DNA of 64,000 nucleotides. Source: Streptomyces cyaneogriseus subsp. noncyanogenus (GTDB taxonomy: Bacteria; Actinomycetota; Actinomycetes; Streptomycetales; Streptomycetaceae). Under the pieces are notes generated by a model. That model had not been told where the DNA came from. It worked only from the letters and a program-made list of their open reading frames with translations, and did not search any database. Position numbers and translations under genes: made by a program. Below, piece by piece: positions 44,705 through 54,254 of the stretch. The DNA is taken from the NCBI RefSeq assembly GCF_000931445.1, contig NZ_CP010849.1, positions 2,170,001 to 2,234,000 on the forward strand. Direction: 5' to 3'. Numbering within the stretch: position 1 is the first letter of the stretch; each line of letters begins with the position of its first letter.

Positions 44705-46420
44705 GTGACCAGTCGACACAGATCATCCGGCCCCGGCCGGCCGGCGTCCGCCCAGCACGCCGACGCCCTCGCCCCGTCCTCCGCCGAGCGCGCCCGCTCC
44801 CTCGTGCCCAGCCGCCGTACGGTGGTCAAGGCCGCCACCGCCGGCGCCGTCCTCGCCGCGCCGCTCACCGCCGCCCTGCCCGCCCGGGCCGCCGCCGCGC
44901 CCGCCTTCCTGCACGGGGTCGCCTCCGGCGATCCGCTGCCCGACGGCATCCTGCTGTGGACCCGGGTGACGCCGGTGCCCGAGGCCGTGCCGGGCTCCGG
45001 CCTCGGCCCGGACACCGAGGTGGAGTGGACCGTCGCACGGGACCGGGCGTTCACGGACATCGTGGCCAAGGGCACCGTCACCGCGACCGCCGCGTCCGAC
45101 CACACCGTCAAGGCGGACGTCCGGGGCCTGGAGCCCGCCACCGACTACTGGTTCCGCTTCCTCGCCGGGGGCACCGTCTCCCCCGCCGCCCGCACCCGCA
45201 CCGCCCCGGCGCCCGACGCGGCCGTGCCGGGCCTGCGCTTCGGTGTGGTGTCCTGCGCCAACTGGGAAGCCGGCCACTTCGCCGCCTACCGTCATCTCGC
45301 GGCCCGCGGCGACCTGGACGCCTGGCTGCATCTGGGCGACTACCTCTACGAGTACGGCACCGGGGAGTACGGCACCCGCGGCACCGTCGTCCGCCCGCAC
45401 GCGCCCGCCCACGAGATCCGCACGCTCGCCGACTACCGCGTACGGCACGGGCGCCACAAGACCGACCCCGACCTCCAGGCGCTGCACGCCGCCGCGCCGG
45501 TGATCGCGATATGGGACGACCACGAGTTCGCCGACAACGCCTGGCCGGGCGGTGCGGAGAACCACACCGAGGGCGCCGAGGGCAGCTGGGCCGCGCGGCT
45601 GGCCGCCGCCAAGCAGTCCTACTTCGAGTGGATGCCGGTCCGCCCGGCGATCGCGGGCACGACCTACCGCCGGCTGCGCTTCGGCAGACTGGCCGACCTG
45701 TCCCTGCTGGACCTGCGGTCCTTCCGCTCGCAGCAGACCGGCATCGGTGACGGCGGCGTGGACGACCCGGACCGCACCCTCACCGGCCGCGCCCAGATGG
45801 ACTGGCTCAAGGCGGGGCTGCGCACGTCCGACACCACCTGGCGGCTGGTCGGCAACTCGGTGATGATCGCGCCGTTCGCCATCGGCTCGCTCACCGCCGA
45901 CCTGCTGCGTCCGCTCGCCGAGCTGCTCGGCCTGCCCCGGGAGGGGCTCGCCCTCAACACCGACCAGTGGGACGGCTACACCGACGACCGCCGCGAACTC
46001 CTGGCCCACCTGCGGACCCACGCCATCCGCAACACCGTCTTCCTGACCGGGGACATCCACATGGCATGGGCCAGCGACGTGCCCTACGACGCCGGGACCT
46101 ACCCGCTGTCCGACTCGGCCGCCACGGAGTTCGTCGTCACCTCGGTGACCTCCGACAACCTCGACGACATCATGAAGGTCCGCGAGGGCACGGTCTCCGC
46201 GGTCGCCGCCCCGCTGATCCGCGCCGCCAACCGCCATGTCCACTGGGTCGACACCGACCGCCACGGGTACGGCGTCCTGGACGTCACGGCCGAACGCGCG
46301 CAGATGGACTACTACGTCCTGTCCGACCGTACGCGGGCGGACGCGACCGCCTCCTGGGCCCGTTCGTACCGCACCCGCAGCGGCACCCAGAAGGTCGAGC
46401 GGGTCTACGACCCGGTCTGA
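44705..46420 (+). CDS. phoD: Tat-secreted alkaline phosphatase PhoD
   Basis: 571-residue metallo-phosphodiesterase/phosphatase. A twin-arginine signal is present ([19 protein letters not shown], residues 35-53), with cleavage expected after AARA near residue 64. The N-terminal domain starts [23 protein letters not shown], and the catalytic region includes [33 protein letters not shown] and [14 protein letters not shown], the metal ligands of the PhoD family. No clear PHO box was found upstream. The 3' end overlaps the convergent gene by 16 bases. Confidence 0.95.
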   Translation: MTSRHRSSGPGRPASAQHADALAPSSAERARSLVPSRRTVVKAATAGAVLAAPLTAALPARAAAAPAFLHGVASGDPLPDGILLWTRVTPVPEAVPGSGLGPDTEVEWTVARDRAFTDIVAKGTVTATAASDHTVKADVRGLEPATDYWFRFLAGGTVSPAARTRTAPAPDAAVPGLRFGVVSCANWEAGHFAAYRHLAARGDLDAWLHLGDYLYEYGTGEYGTRGTVVRPHAPAHEIRTLADYRVRHGRHKTDPDLQALHAAAPVIAIWDDHEFADNAWPGGAENHTEGAEGSWAARLAAAKQSYFEWMPVRPAIAGTTYRRLRFGRLADLSLLDLRSFRSQQTGIGDGGVDDPDRTLTGRAQMDWLKAGLRTSDTTWRLVGNSVMIAPFAIGSLTADLLRPLAELLGLPREGLALNTDQWDGYTDDRRELLAHLRTHAIRNTVFLTGDIHMAWASDVPYDAGTYPLSDSAATEFVVTSVTSDNLDDIMKVREGTVSAVAAPLIRAANRHVHWVDTDRHGYGVLDVTAERAQMDYYVLSDRTRADATASWARSYRTRSGTQKVERVYDPV

Positions 46421-47001
46421 GGCGTCTCCTCCTCCAGGGAGGCGAGGAAGCCGAGCGCCACCCGCCAGGTGGCCTCGGCGGCCTCCTCGTCGTAGTCCGG
46501 CAGGGCGGGGTCGGTGTAGAGGTGTCCGGCCCCGGCGTACCGGTACACCTCGACGTCGGCTCCGGCCCGGCCCATCTGCAGGTACCAGGCGCTCAGCCAG
46601 TCGTCCGGCTCGAACGGGTCCGGCTCCGCCACGTGCAGCTGGACCGGCAGCCCGTCCACCGAGGCGTTCGGCGCGAGGTCGGACGTGCCGTGCAGGAGCA
46701 GCAGCCCGCGCGCCTTGTCGTCGCCGAGCGCGAGCGTCTGGGCGATGGAGGCGCCCAGCGAGAAGCCCGCGTAGACCAGTCCGCGCTCCGAGTAGGGGGC
46801 GGCGGCCAGCACGGCCCGCTTCAGCAGCTCGTCCTTGCCGACCTCGTCCTTGAACGCCCTGCCCTCCTCGACCGAGTCGAACGTGCGCCCCTCGAAGAGG
46901 TCCGGCGTCCAGACCTGGTGCCCGGCGTCGCGCAGCCGGTCCGCGGCCGAGCGCACCGCGGGGGTGAGGCCGTAGGTCGAGTGAAAGAGCATGATGTTCA
47001 T
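46405..47001 (-). CDS. Dienelactone hydrolase family protein
   Basis: 198-residue alpha/beta hydrolase of the dienelactone hydrolase family. The start is [37 protein letters not shown], the nucleophile elbow is [15 protein letters not shown] (Ser in place of the classical Cys), then an Asp near LHVAEPDPF and the His in [11 protein letters not shown]. The substrate is unknown. It is convergent with phoD, and the two coding ends overlap by 16 bases. Confidence 0.88.
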   Translation of the reverse strand: MNIMLFHSTYGLTPAVRSAADRLRDAGHQVWTPDLFEGRTFDSVEEGRAFKDEVGKDELLKRAVLAAAPYSERGLVYAGFSLGASIAQTLALGDDKARGLLLLHGTSDLAPNASVDGLPVQLHVAEPDPFEPDDWLSAWYLQMGRAGADVEVYRYAGAGHLYTDPALPDYDEEAAEATWRVALGFLASLEEETPQTGS

Positions 47002-47108
47002 GAGGCCATGGTGCCAGCCGGGTCCGACAGCGCCCGGTCGCCTCCCTACCCGCGAGCGACGCTAAGTCACATGTTCGATCTCCCGCGTCCCCGGTTACGT
47101 TCGTGGGC

Positions 47109-48227
47109 ATGGAGAACATACTCCGCCCGCTGATCGTGGTCGGCGGCTCGGTCGTCCTGACGCTCGTCATCGGCTGGGCCACCGACCTGCTGCTGCGCAA
47201 GGCCGACGACCGCAACCACGACACGCCGCTGTGGGGACTGCTGCGCCGCGGCCGGATCCCCTACCAGCTCGTCCTGTGCACCGCGCTGCTGAGAGGCTCC
47301 TACGTCGAGGCGGGACTGTTCCCGTCGCACCGGGCCGGTATCGGCCGGACGCTGTCGCTGGTGCTGATCGGCTCGGCCGCCTGGCTGGTCATCAGGATCG
47401 CCTCGGCGGTCGTGGAGACGTCCTACACGCGCTACGCCAACGCCCGGGCCGGACGCGACCCGGCCCGGGTGCGGCGCGTACGCACCCAGGTGACGCTCAT
47501 CATGCGGGTGGTCGCCGCGGTCGTCGGCGTGGTGGCGGGCGCCTCGATGCTGCTGACCTTCCCGGACATGCGCACGGCGGGCGCCTCCCTGCTCGCCTCC
47601 GCCGGTGTGCTCGGCATCGTCGCCGGCATCGCCGCCCAGTCCACGCTGGGCAACCTGTTCGCGGGGCTGCAGATCGCCTTCGGCGACATGGTGCGCATCG
47701 GCGACACGGTGGTGGTGGACGGCGAGTGGGGCACGGTCGAGGAGATCACGCTGACCTTCCTGACCGTGCGCACCTGGGACGAGCGCCGGATCACCATGCC
47801 GGTGTCGTACTTCACGTCGAAGCCGTTCGAGAACTGGTCGCGCGGCACGCCGCAGATGACCGGCATCGTCTACTGGCACCTGGACCACGCCGCGCCGCTG
47901 GACGCGATGCGCGACAAGCTCCGGGACATCCTGCGCACCTGCCCCGCCTGGGACGGACGCGCCTACGACCTGACGGTCACCGACACCACCCCGACCACCA
48001 TGCAGGTGCGGGCCCTGGTGACGGCGAAGGACGCGGACGACATCTGGACGGTCCGGGTCACGGTCCGCGAGCAGATCATCCGCTGGCTGGCCGAGGCGCA
48101 CCCCTACGCGCTGCCCCGCGTCGCCGTGGGGGACGCCTTCCCGCCGCCGGGCCACGACGGCCTGCGCCGGTCCTCGCCCGACGGGGCCGCGCGCCGTCTT
48201 CCCGAGCAGTCGCGGCAGGGCCGCTGA
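47109..48227 (+). CDS. MscS-family mechanosensitive channel
   Basis: 372-residue membrane protein with four N-terminal hydrophobic segments and the MscS pore and beta domain: GASLLASAGVLGIVAGIAAQSTLGNLFAGLQIAFGDMVRIGDTVVVDGEWGTVEEITL. The pore helix lies at about residues 155-182 and the cytoplasmic domain follows. The C-terminal tail (residues 340-372) is disordered. It probably releases solutes on hypo-osmotic shock. GTG 47103 is an alternative start two codons upstream. Confidence 0.92.
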   Translation: MENILRPLIVVGGSVVLTLVIGWATDLLLRKADDRNHDTPLWGLLRRGRIPYQLVLCTALLRGSYVEAGLFPSHRAGIGRTLSLVLIGSAAWLVIRIASAVVETSYTRYANARAGRDPARVRRVRTQVTLIMRVVAAVVGVVAGASMLLTFPDMRTAGASLLASAGVLGIVAGIAAQSTLGNLFAGLQIAFGDMVRIGDTVVVDGEWGTVEEITLTFLTVRTWDERRITMPVSYFTSKPFENWSRGTPQMTGIVYWHLDHAAPLDAMRDKLRDILRTCPAWDGRAYDLTVTDTTPTTMQVRALVTAKDADDIWTVRVTVREQIIRWLAEAHPYALPRVAVGDAFPPPGHDGLRRSSPDGAARRLPEQSRQGR

Positions 48228-48258
48228 GCACCTCCGAGAACCCCTGAGCACCTCCGCG
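48226..48258 (+). repeat. Short direct repeat after the MscS gene
   Basis: CTGAGCACCTCCG occurs at 48226 (including the stop codon) and again 19 bases later, in the 98-base gap between convergent genes. No clear hairpin terminator is visible in this gap. Confidence 0.6.
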
Positions 48259-48325
48259 GCGCTCCGGTCACCGCCCCGCCCGTCGCGGGAGCGCGCCACC
48301 GGGGGCCGCGCGGGCGCGCCGGCGG

Positions 48326-49912
48326 TCAGCGCAGGCTGCGGACGTCCAGATGCCGCAGCACCCGGTCCACGATCTCCGGGTCGGCGCCGGGCTCGCTGCG
48401 CGCCGCGAGCACCTCGTGGCGCGCGGCGCTCAGCAGCTCGCCCTGGATCCGCCGGATCCGCTTCAGCCTCCGCACCCGCTGCTCGTGCGCCTCGCGCCGC
48501 TCCTCGTCCCCGATGTCCGGGCTGATCCGCGCCCCGATGTCGAAGGCGCGCCGCAGCATCTGCTCGGAGAGCTCCTCCGGCAGTTCCTCGACCGCCTCGA
48601 TCTCCTTCAGCCGCCGCTTGGCCGCCCGCGCCGCCCGCAGCGCCAGCTCCTTCTCGAACGCCTTCTCCCGCTCGGTGTCGGCCCGTACTCCGAGCCGGCC
48701 CACCAGCCACGGCAGGGTGAACCCCTGGACGAGCAGCGTCCCCATGATCACCCCGAAGGCGATGAAGATGATCTCCTCGCGGTGGGGGAAGGGGCTGCCG
48801 TCGTCCGTCTCCAGCGGAATCGCCAGGGCCAGCGCCACGGAGGCCACCCCCCGCATCCCCGACCACCACATGACGACGGTCTCCCGCCAGCTCATCGGGA
48901 TGTCCTCGTCATGGTCCCGCCGGGCGTGCAGCCGCTTCGTCAGCCAGGTCGCCGGCAGCAGCCACAGCAGCCGGACGAGGACGACGACGGCGACGATCGC
49001 GGCGGCCCAGCCGAGCAGCTCGCCCCAGCGCCCGGAGGCCGTGTGGACGGCGTTGTGCAGTTCCAGGCCGATGAGGCCGAAGGCGACCCCGGTGACGAGC
49101 GTGTCGACGACGTCCCAGACGGTGTGCCCGGCCAGCCGGGTCATCACGTCGTCGGCGTCGGCCGCGTACTCGGCGAGGAACATCGCCGTGGTGAGGACGG
49201 CGAGCACCCCGGAGCCGTGCAGTTCCTCGGCCAGGACGTAACTCATGTACGGCACCAGCAGCGTCAGCCCGATCTGCAGGGTGGCGTCGCCCAGCAGGTC
49301 CAGCAGCTTGCTCGCGCCCCAGCCCAGGGCGAGGCCCACGGCGACGGCGACGACGGCGGACAGCACCAGGTCCAGGCCCGCCCGCCACGGGGAGAAGGTG
49401 CCGCCCACGGCGGCGGCGATGGCCACGTGGTACAGGACGATGGCCGTCACGTCGTTGAACAGCCCCTCGCCCTCCAGGATGGAGACGAGCCGGCGCGGCA
49501 GCCCGAGCTGTCCGGCGACGGCGGTCGCCGCCACCGGGTCGGGCGGTGCCACCAGCGCGCCGAGCGCGAAGGCGGCGGCGATCGGCAGCCCCGGCACGAT
49601 CGCGTGGGCCGTGGCGGCCACGCACACCATCGTGACGAAGACCAGGGCGACCGCGAGCAGGAAGATCGGCCGTTTGTTGGCGGCGAACTGCCGCCAGGAG
49701 GTGCGCCGCACGGCGGCGTACAGCAGGGGCGGCAGCAGCAGGGGCAGGATGAGGTCGGGCGGGATGTCGACGTTGGGCACGAAGTCGGCCAGGGCCAGGA
49801 CGATGCCGAGGACCGTCATGAGCACCGGCGCCGGCAGCCCGAGCCGCTCCCCGACCGGGACGCTCACCAGGGCCCCGAGCAACAGCAGGAACAACAGGGC
49901 CAACTGATCCAC
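48326..49912 (-). CDS. CPA1-family Na+/H+ antiporter
   Basis: 528-residue sodium/proton exchanger. Twelve or so membrane segments lie in residues 1-410. The family motif is FALGALVAPPDPVAATAVAGQLGLPRRLVSILEGEGLFNDVTAIVLYHVA, in which the ND pair near residue 152 is the cation site. The last 120 residues are a charged cytoplasmic tail (FEKELALRAARAAKRRLKEIEAVEEL) resembling the regulatory helices of bacterial CPA1 exchangers. GTG start. It helps hold internal pH and sodium. Confidence 0.92.
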   Translation of the reverse strand: MDQLALLFLLLLGALVSVPVGERLGLPAPVLMTVLGIVLALADFVPNVDIPPDLILPLLLPPLLYAAVRRTSWRQFAANKRPIFLLAVALVFVTMVCVAATAHAIVPGLPIAAAFALGALVAPPDPVAATAVAGQLGLPRRLVSILEGEGLFNDVTAIVLYHVAIAAAVGGTFSPWRAGLDLVLSAVVAVAVGLALGWGASKLLDLLGDATLQIGLTLLVPYMSYVLAEELHGSGVLAVLTTAMFLAEYAADADDVMTRLAGHTVWDVVDTLVTGVAFGLIGLELHNAVHTASGRWGELLGWAAAIVAVVVLVRLLWLLPATWLTKRLHARRDHDEDIPMSWRETVVMWWSGMRGVASVALALAIPLETDDGSPFPHREEIIFIAFGVIMGTLLVQGFTLPWLVGRLGVRADTEREKAFEKELALRAARAAKRRLKEIEAVEELPEELSEQMLRRAFDIGARISPDIGDEERREAHEQRVRRLKRIRRIQGELLSAARHEVLAARSEPGADPEIVDRVLRHLDVRSLR

Positions 49913-50053
49913 GGTCAGCGCTCCGGCGATCTAGACGTTCACACAGCGGACTTCAAGCCTGCCACGTCACCGCGTGGACCAGCCTCTTTCCCCCGGCCGC
50001 GTCCCGCCGCGCGCCGGGTGGAACGGATCACAGCGGACGCCGGAGGCGGTGGG

Positions 50054-50524
50054 TCACAGGGCGCGCCGCATGGCGCGGTGCGGTATTCCCGCGTCCGGGA
50101 AGATCGGCCCGTAGGCCGTGTAGCCGAGCCGCTCGTAGAAGCCCAGGGCGTGCGTCTGCGCGTGCAGGTCGACCGCCGTGAGCCCTCGCGCGCGGGCCGC
50201 CTCCTCGATCGCCCGTACCAGCGCCGCCCCGACGCCGAGGCCGCGGGCGGCCCGGGTCACGGCGAGCCGGCCGAGGGAGCCGGTGCCGGGTCCGTCGCCG
50301 GTCTTGCCCGCGGCGGCCTCGCCGTACAGCAGCCGCCCGGTGCCGAGCGGCTCGCCGTCCTCGCGGACCGCCAGGACGTGGACCGCGCCGGCGTCGTGGG
50401 CGTCGTACTCGATGTCCTCGGGGACCCCCTGCTCGGCGACGAAGACCTCCTTGCGCACCGCGAAGCACGCCTGAAGGTCGGCGAGGCCCTCGGCGACGCG
50501 CACCGTGTACGGCGCGGCGCTCAT
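50054..50524 (-). CDS. GNAT-family N-acetyltransferase
   Basis: 156-residue acetyltransferase. The acetyl-CoA-binding motif A is [32 protein letters not shown], and the C-terminal [30 protein letters not shown] is typical of the ElaA-like subgroup. The N-terminus [22 protein letters not shown] also matches that subgroup. The ATG overlaps the pseudouridine synthase stop by 4 bases. The acceptor substrate is unknown. Confidence 0.9.
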   Translation of the reverse strand: MSAAPYTVRVAEGLADLQACFAVRKEVFVAEQGVPEDIEYDAHDAGAVHVLAVREDGEPLGTGRLLYGEAAAGKTGDGPGTGSLGRLAVTRAARGLGVGAALVRAIEEAARARGLTAVDLHAQTHALGFYERLGYTAYGPIFPDAGIPHRAMRRAL

Positions 50525-51465
50525 GCCCAGGTCTCCTCGCGGACCTGGTCCAGGGCCTTCTGCAGGTCCTCCGGGTAGTCGCTGGCGAACTCGGCCCACT
50601 CGCCGCTGCCGGGGTGCTCGAAGCCGAGCCGGACGGCGTGCAGCCACTGGCGGGTCAGCCGCAGGCGCTTGGCGAGCGTCGGGTCGGCGCCATAGGTCAG
50701 GTCGCCGACGCAGGGGTGCCGGTGGGCGGCCATGTGGACGCGGATCTGGTGGGTGCGGCCGGTCTCCAGCTTCACATCGAGCAGGGAGGCCGCGCGGAAC
50801 GCCTCGATCAGGTCGTAGTGGGTGACGGAGGGCTTGCCCTCGGCGGTGACCGCCCACTTGTAGTCGTGCTGCGGATGGCGGCCGATGGGGGCGTCGATGG
50901 TGCCGCTGGTCGGGTCGGGGTGGCCCTGGACGAGCGTGTGGTAGCGCTTGTCGACCGTGCGCTCCTTGAACTGGCGCTTGAGCGAGGTGTACGCGCGCTC
51001 CGACTTGGCGACCACCATCAGCCCGGAGGTGCCCACGTCGAGGCGGTGCACGATGCCCTGGCGCTCGGCGGCGCCGGAGGTGGAGATGCGGTAGCCGGCC
51101 GCGGCCAGCCCGCCGATGACCGTCGGGCCCGTCCAGCCGGGCGACGGGTGGGCGGCGACCCCGACCGGCTTGACGATCACGACCACGTCCTCGTCGTCGT
51201 GCACGATCTCCATGCCCTCGACCGGCTCGGCGACCACCTGCACCGGCGCGGGCGCCTGCGGCATCTCGACCTCCAGCCAGGCCCCGCCGTGCACCCGCTC
51301 CGACTTGCCGACCACCGACCCGTCGACCGTGACCTTCCCCGCCGCCGCCAGCTCGGCGGCCTTGGTACGGGAGAAGCCGAACATGCGGGAGATGGCGGCG
51401 TCGACGCGCTCGCCCTCCAGGCCGTCGGGCACGGGCAGGGTACGGATCTCGGGAATCGTGCTCAC
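50521..51465 (-). CDS. RluA-family 23S/tRNA pseudouridine synthase
   Basis: 314-residue RNA-modifying enzyme. An N-terminal S4 domain ([31 protein letters not shown]) is followed by the synthase domain, with the catalytic Asp in [21 protein letters not shown] and the block [19 protein letters not shown]. The layout is closest to RluD/RluC. The exact RNA position cannot be told. It is coupled to the acetyltransferase and starts 42 bases after lspA. Confidence 0.94.
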   Translation of the reverse strand: MSTIPEIRTLPVPDGLEGERVDAAISRMFGFSRTKAAELAAAGKVTVDGSVVGKSERVHGGAWLEVEMPQAPAPVQVVAEPVEGMEIVHDDEDVVVIVKPVGVAAHPSPGWTGPTVIGGLAAAGYRISTSGAAERQGIVHRLDVGTSGLMVVAKSERAYTSLKRQFKERTVDKRYHTLVQGHPDPTSGTIDAPIGRHPQHDYKWAVTAEGKPSVTHYDLIEAFRAASLLDVKLETGRTHQIRVHMAAHRHPCVGDLTYGADPTLAKRLRLTRQWLHAVRLGFEHPGSGEWAEFASDYPEDLQKALDQVREETWA

Positions 51466-51507
51466 CCGTCGAGTATGCCGGACGGGTCCGGCACTCCCGT
51501 ACGGCGC

Positions 51508-52287
51508 TCAGTCCTTGTGGACGGTCCCGTCCGGGTCCAGTCCCCGGAAGGACAGCAGCACGATGAGGATGCCGCCGCAGACGATCGCCGAGTCGGCGAG
51601 GTTGAAGACGGCGAAGTGCTTGGGCGCGATGAAGTCGACGACCGCGCCCTGGAAGACGCCGGGCGAGCGGAAGATCCGGTCGGTCAGGTTGCCGAGCGCC
51701 CCGCCGAGCAGCAGGCCGAGCGCGATCGCCCACGGCAGGCTGTAGAGCTTGCGGGCCAGCCGGGCGATCACCACGATGACCACCGCCGCGATCACCGTGA
51801 AGATCACGGTGAACGCCTCGCCGAAGCCGAAGGCCGCGCCCGCGTTGCGGATCGCCTCGAACCTCAGCCAGTCCCCGACGATCTCGATGGGCTCGTGGTG
51901 CTCCAGCTTGGCGACCACGATCATCTTGCTGATCAGGTCGAGGGCGTAGGCGAACGCGGCGACGGCGAACAGCACGGCGATCCGGCGCTTGCCCCGGGGC
52001 CGCCCAACCGCGCCGCCCTCGGTCTCACCGGCCCGGCCCTCCTGGGCCGGGGCCGCCGGCTCGGCGGGGCGGGCCGCCTCGGACCCGTCCGCGCGGCCGG
52101 CACCGCCGGAGCCCTCGGTACCGCCGGAGCCCTCGGTACCGGCGGCACCGGGCCCGCCGGCCGGGGTCCGTGCCTTCCCGGCGCCGGACGGCCCGCCCGG
52201 CGCGGCCGCCCCGTCCGGCCGCTCCTGCGCGGCCCGCGACCCGTCCGGGATGTCCGGCGTACCGATGATGCGCTCCGCCTCTGCCAC
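51508..52287 (-). CDS. lspA: Lipoprotein signal peptidase
   Basis: 259-residue aspartyl signal peptidase that cleaves prolipoproteins after Lgt action. The two catalytic Asp motifs are [12 protein letters not shown] near residue 206 and [15 protein letters not shown] near residue 231. Four membrane segments span residues 100-250. The first 95 residues are an unusually long Gly/Ala/Glu-rich extension, about 90 longer than the family norm. GTG 52287 has TTGAGGGA upstream. A later start is possible but lacks a better site. Confidence 0.94.
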   Translation of the reverse strand: MAEAERIIGTPDIPDGSRAAQERPDGAAAPGGPSGAGKARTPAGGPGAAGTEGSGGTEGSGGAGRADGSEAARPAEPAAPAQEGRAGETEGGAVGRPRGKRRIAVLFAVAAFAYALDLISKMIVVAKLEHHEPIEIVGDWLRFEAIRNAGAAFGFGEAFTVIFTVIAAVVIVVIARLARKLYSLPWAIALGLLLGGALGNLTDRIFRSPGVFQGAVVDFIAPKHFAVFNLADSAIVCGGILIVLLSFRGLDPDGTVHKD

Positions 52288-52375
52288 GTGAGTCCCTCAA
52301 CCTAGGTGCCTGACTGAGGACGAGGGTACGGCACACCTTCCGCGCCCCACGTGCTCAGGACGCGCACGGCGCCGA

Positions 52376-53647
52376 TCAGTACCGGCGCTCCTGCTTCTGC
52401 TTGCACTCCACGCAGAGCGTGGCCCGCGGGAACGCCTGCATACGGGCCTTGCCGATCGGGTTCCCGCAGTTCTCGCACAGGCCGTAGGTCCCCGCGTCCA
52501 GCCGCTCCAGGGCCCGCTCGGTCTGGGTGAGCATCTCGCGCGCGTTGGCGGCCAGCGCCAGCTCGTGCTCACGCGTGATGTTCTTGGTGCCGGTGTCCGC
52601 CTGGTCGTCGCCCGCGCCGTCCCCGGAGTCGCGCATCAGCCCCGCCAGCGACCGCTCGGACGAGGTGATCTCGGCGCGCAGCCGCGCCTCCTCGGACTGC
52701 AGTTCGCCGCGGGCCGCCTCGACCTCTTCCGGGGTCCAAGGGTCCTCCCCGGGACGTACCGCGAGGTCGCCGGGTTCCGCCGCGGCGACGCGTGCCTTGG
52801 GAACGGCGTTCTTCGCCGCCGTGGCCGTGCCAGGAGTCTTCTTCGCAACCACCGTCGTGGCTCCCGTCTGCTCCGCGGCCTGAGCCGCACCCGCCTTCTT
52901 GGCCGTGCTCTTCTTGCTGCCGACGGCGCCGTCCGGCCCGCTGCCGCCCTCCGGGGTGCCGTCCCCCCGGCCCGCCGCCGCGGCGCCGCCGCCTGCCGCC
53001 CCGGTGCCGGAAGCGCCCGCGGGCCCCGCCGTGCCGGTGGGACCGGACATGCCGGCGGGACCGGACGTGCCGGCGGGTTGCCCGGCACCGGTGCCCTCCG
53101 CCGGGCCCGTCCCCGTCACGGTTGTGGCCTTTCCGGGCGGCTCCGCGGCGACGGCGGCCTTCCCCGGCGGCTCCTCCGGGACGGCCGCCTTCCGCCCGGC
53201 CGCCTTCTTCGCGGCGGCCGTCTTCACGGTGGCCGTCTTCACGGTGGCCGTCTTCACGGTGGCCTTCTCCTCGGCCTCCTTCTTGGCGGCGTCCTTCTTC
53301 GCGGCGTCCTTCTTCGCGGCCGTCTTCCGCACGGCCGTCTTCTTCGCCGGGGCCTTCCCGGCGGGCGTCCGCGCCGCCCCGGCCCGGTCACCGGCCGCCT
53401 TCCCGGCCGCGTCCTTCCCGGCGACCGCCTTCAGCCCGGCCGTCTTCCGCGCGGCCGCCTCGCCGAGGACCTCCCCGGCGGCGGCCTTCCCCGCCGTCTT
53501 CCCGGCCACCGGTCTCCTGCCGCCCGCCCCTCCGCCCGGCCCGTCCGCGGGGGCGCGCGCTCCCGCGGACCCGGGGGCCGCGGCGCCGGGGGAACCCGTG
53601 GACGCACCGGACCCCGACTGCTGTGCGGCGGTCTTCCTCACCACCAT
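52376..53647 (-). CDS. TraR/DksA zinc-finger protein with long histone-H1-like Lys/Ala tail
   Basis: 423 residues. The C-terminal 120 form a DksA-type coiled coil and zinc finger: EEVEAARGELQSEEARLRAEITSSERSLAGL, then CENCGNPIGKARM and CVECKQKQERRY supply four cysteines. Residues 1-290 are low complexity, rich in Lys, Ala and Gly, with tandem TVKTA units and runs of AKKDAAKKDAAKK that resemble histone H1 or the HupS tail. The tip Asp pair typical of DksA is not obvious. It may act on RNA polymerase while binding DNA through the tail; that is inference. Confidence 0.85.
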   Translation of the reverse strand: MVVRKTAAQQSGSGASTGSPGAAAPGSAGARAPADGPGGGAGGRRPVAGKTAGKAAAGEVLGEAAARKTAGLKAVAGKDAAGKAAGDRAGAARTPAGKAPAKKTAVRKTAAKKDAAKKDAAKKEAEEKATVKTATVKTATVKTAAAKKAAGRKAAVPEEPPGKAAVAAEPPGKATTVTGTGPAEGTGAGQPAGTSGPAGMSGPTGTAGPAGASGTGAAGGGAAAAGRGDGTPEGGSGPDGAVGSKKSTAKKAGAAQAAEQTGATTVVAKKTPGTATAAKNAVPKARVAAAEPGDLAVRPGEDPWTPEEVEAARGELQSEEARLRAEITSSERSLAGLMRDSGDGAGDDQADTGTKNITREHELALAANAREMLTQTERALERLDAGTYGLCENCGNPIGKARMQAFPRATLCVECKQKQERRY

Positions 53648-53943
53648 GGCCGCGGCCCCCTCACATATTGTGATCTTGCTCGTGAATCGTGCTGGGACGA
53701 TAAATCGACTTCAGTCCCGCGGCAACGGGGCACACCGCCCGATTCGCCCGCCTCGCGGATGCGCTCGGCGGACCTGCATGCGTTGTGCCCAGCTCCAGGC
53801 CGGGTATGCCGCCACGGGAGACGTCCCGGGACGCGAACGCCGCACCGCTCCATTCGGGGCATCCCGGGCCGGCGCGCGCACCGGCCCCGCCCGGCGCGAA
53901 AACCGGTCGGCCGCCACCCGCGCGGCGCCGTACACTGGGCGGA
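53648..53943. promoter_or_regulatory. Divergent promoter region, dksA-like gene / ileS
   Basis: About 300 bases without a credible gene. Toward ileS, TACACT at 53931-53936 is a good -10 match, placing the transcript start near 53943. Toward the DksA-like gene, an AT-rich ATATTGTGATC at about 53665 probably holds its -10. Short open frames here have no support. Confidence 0.5.
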
Positions 53944-54254
53944 GCGAAAAGCGTGGATGGGGACGAGTAGCGGCGTCGGCAGCCCAGAGCGACCCGGGGA
54001 CGGTGTGAGCCCGGGGGCGAGCGCACCGTGAAGATCACCCCGGAGCCGCCGGAAGAAAGCCGCACCGCACCGGCGCGGCGAGTAGAACCGGCATCGCGAC
54101 CCAATCGAGGGGGCTCACCGGAGTGCGCGCGGCGCACGCCGTACCGGGGAGCCAAGGAGGGTGGTACCGCGGGAGCCCGCCGCAGAGAGCGGCGACAGCA
54201 CGTAAGGCTCTCGTCCCTCTGACGGAAGGCAGCACGTCCGCCGGAGGAAGCCCG
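53944..54254 (+). promoter_or_regulatory. T-box leader controlling ileS
   Basis: The signature T-box AGGGTGGTACCGCGG lies at 54158-54172, followed by the pairing partner in GGCTCTCGTCCCTC ending at 54219. Upstream, stem I sequence holds a candidate ATC isoleucine specifier at 54034-54036 within GTGAAGATCACC. There is no T-rich terminator before the gene, and the ribosome site GGAGG (54243-54247) is close, so control is probably at translation, as known for actinobacterial ileS T-boxes. Exact stem limits are not resolved. Confidence 0.9.
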
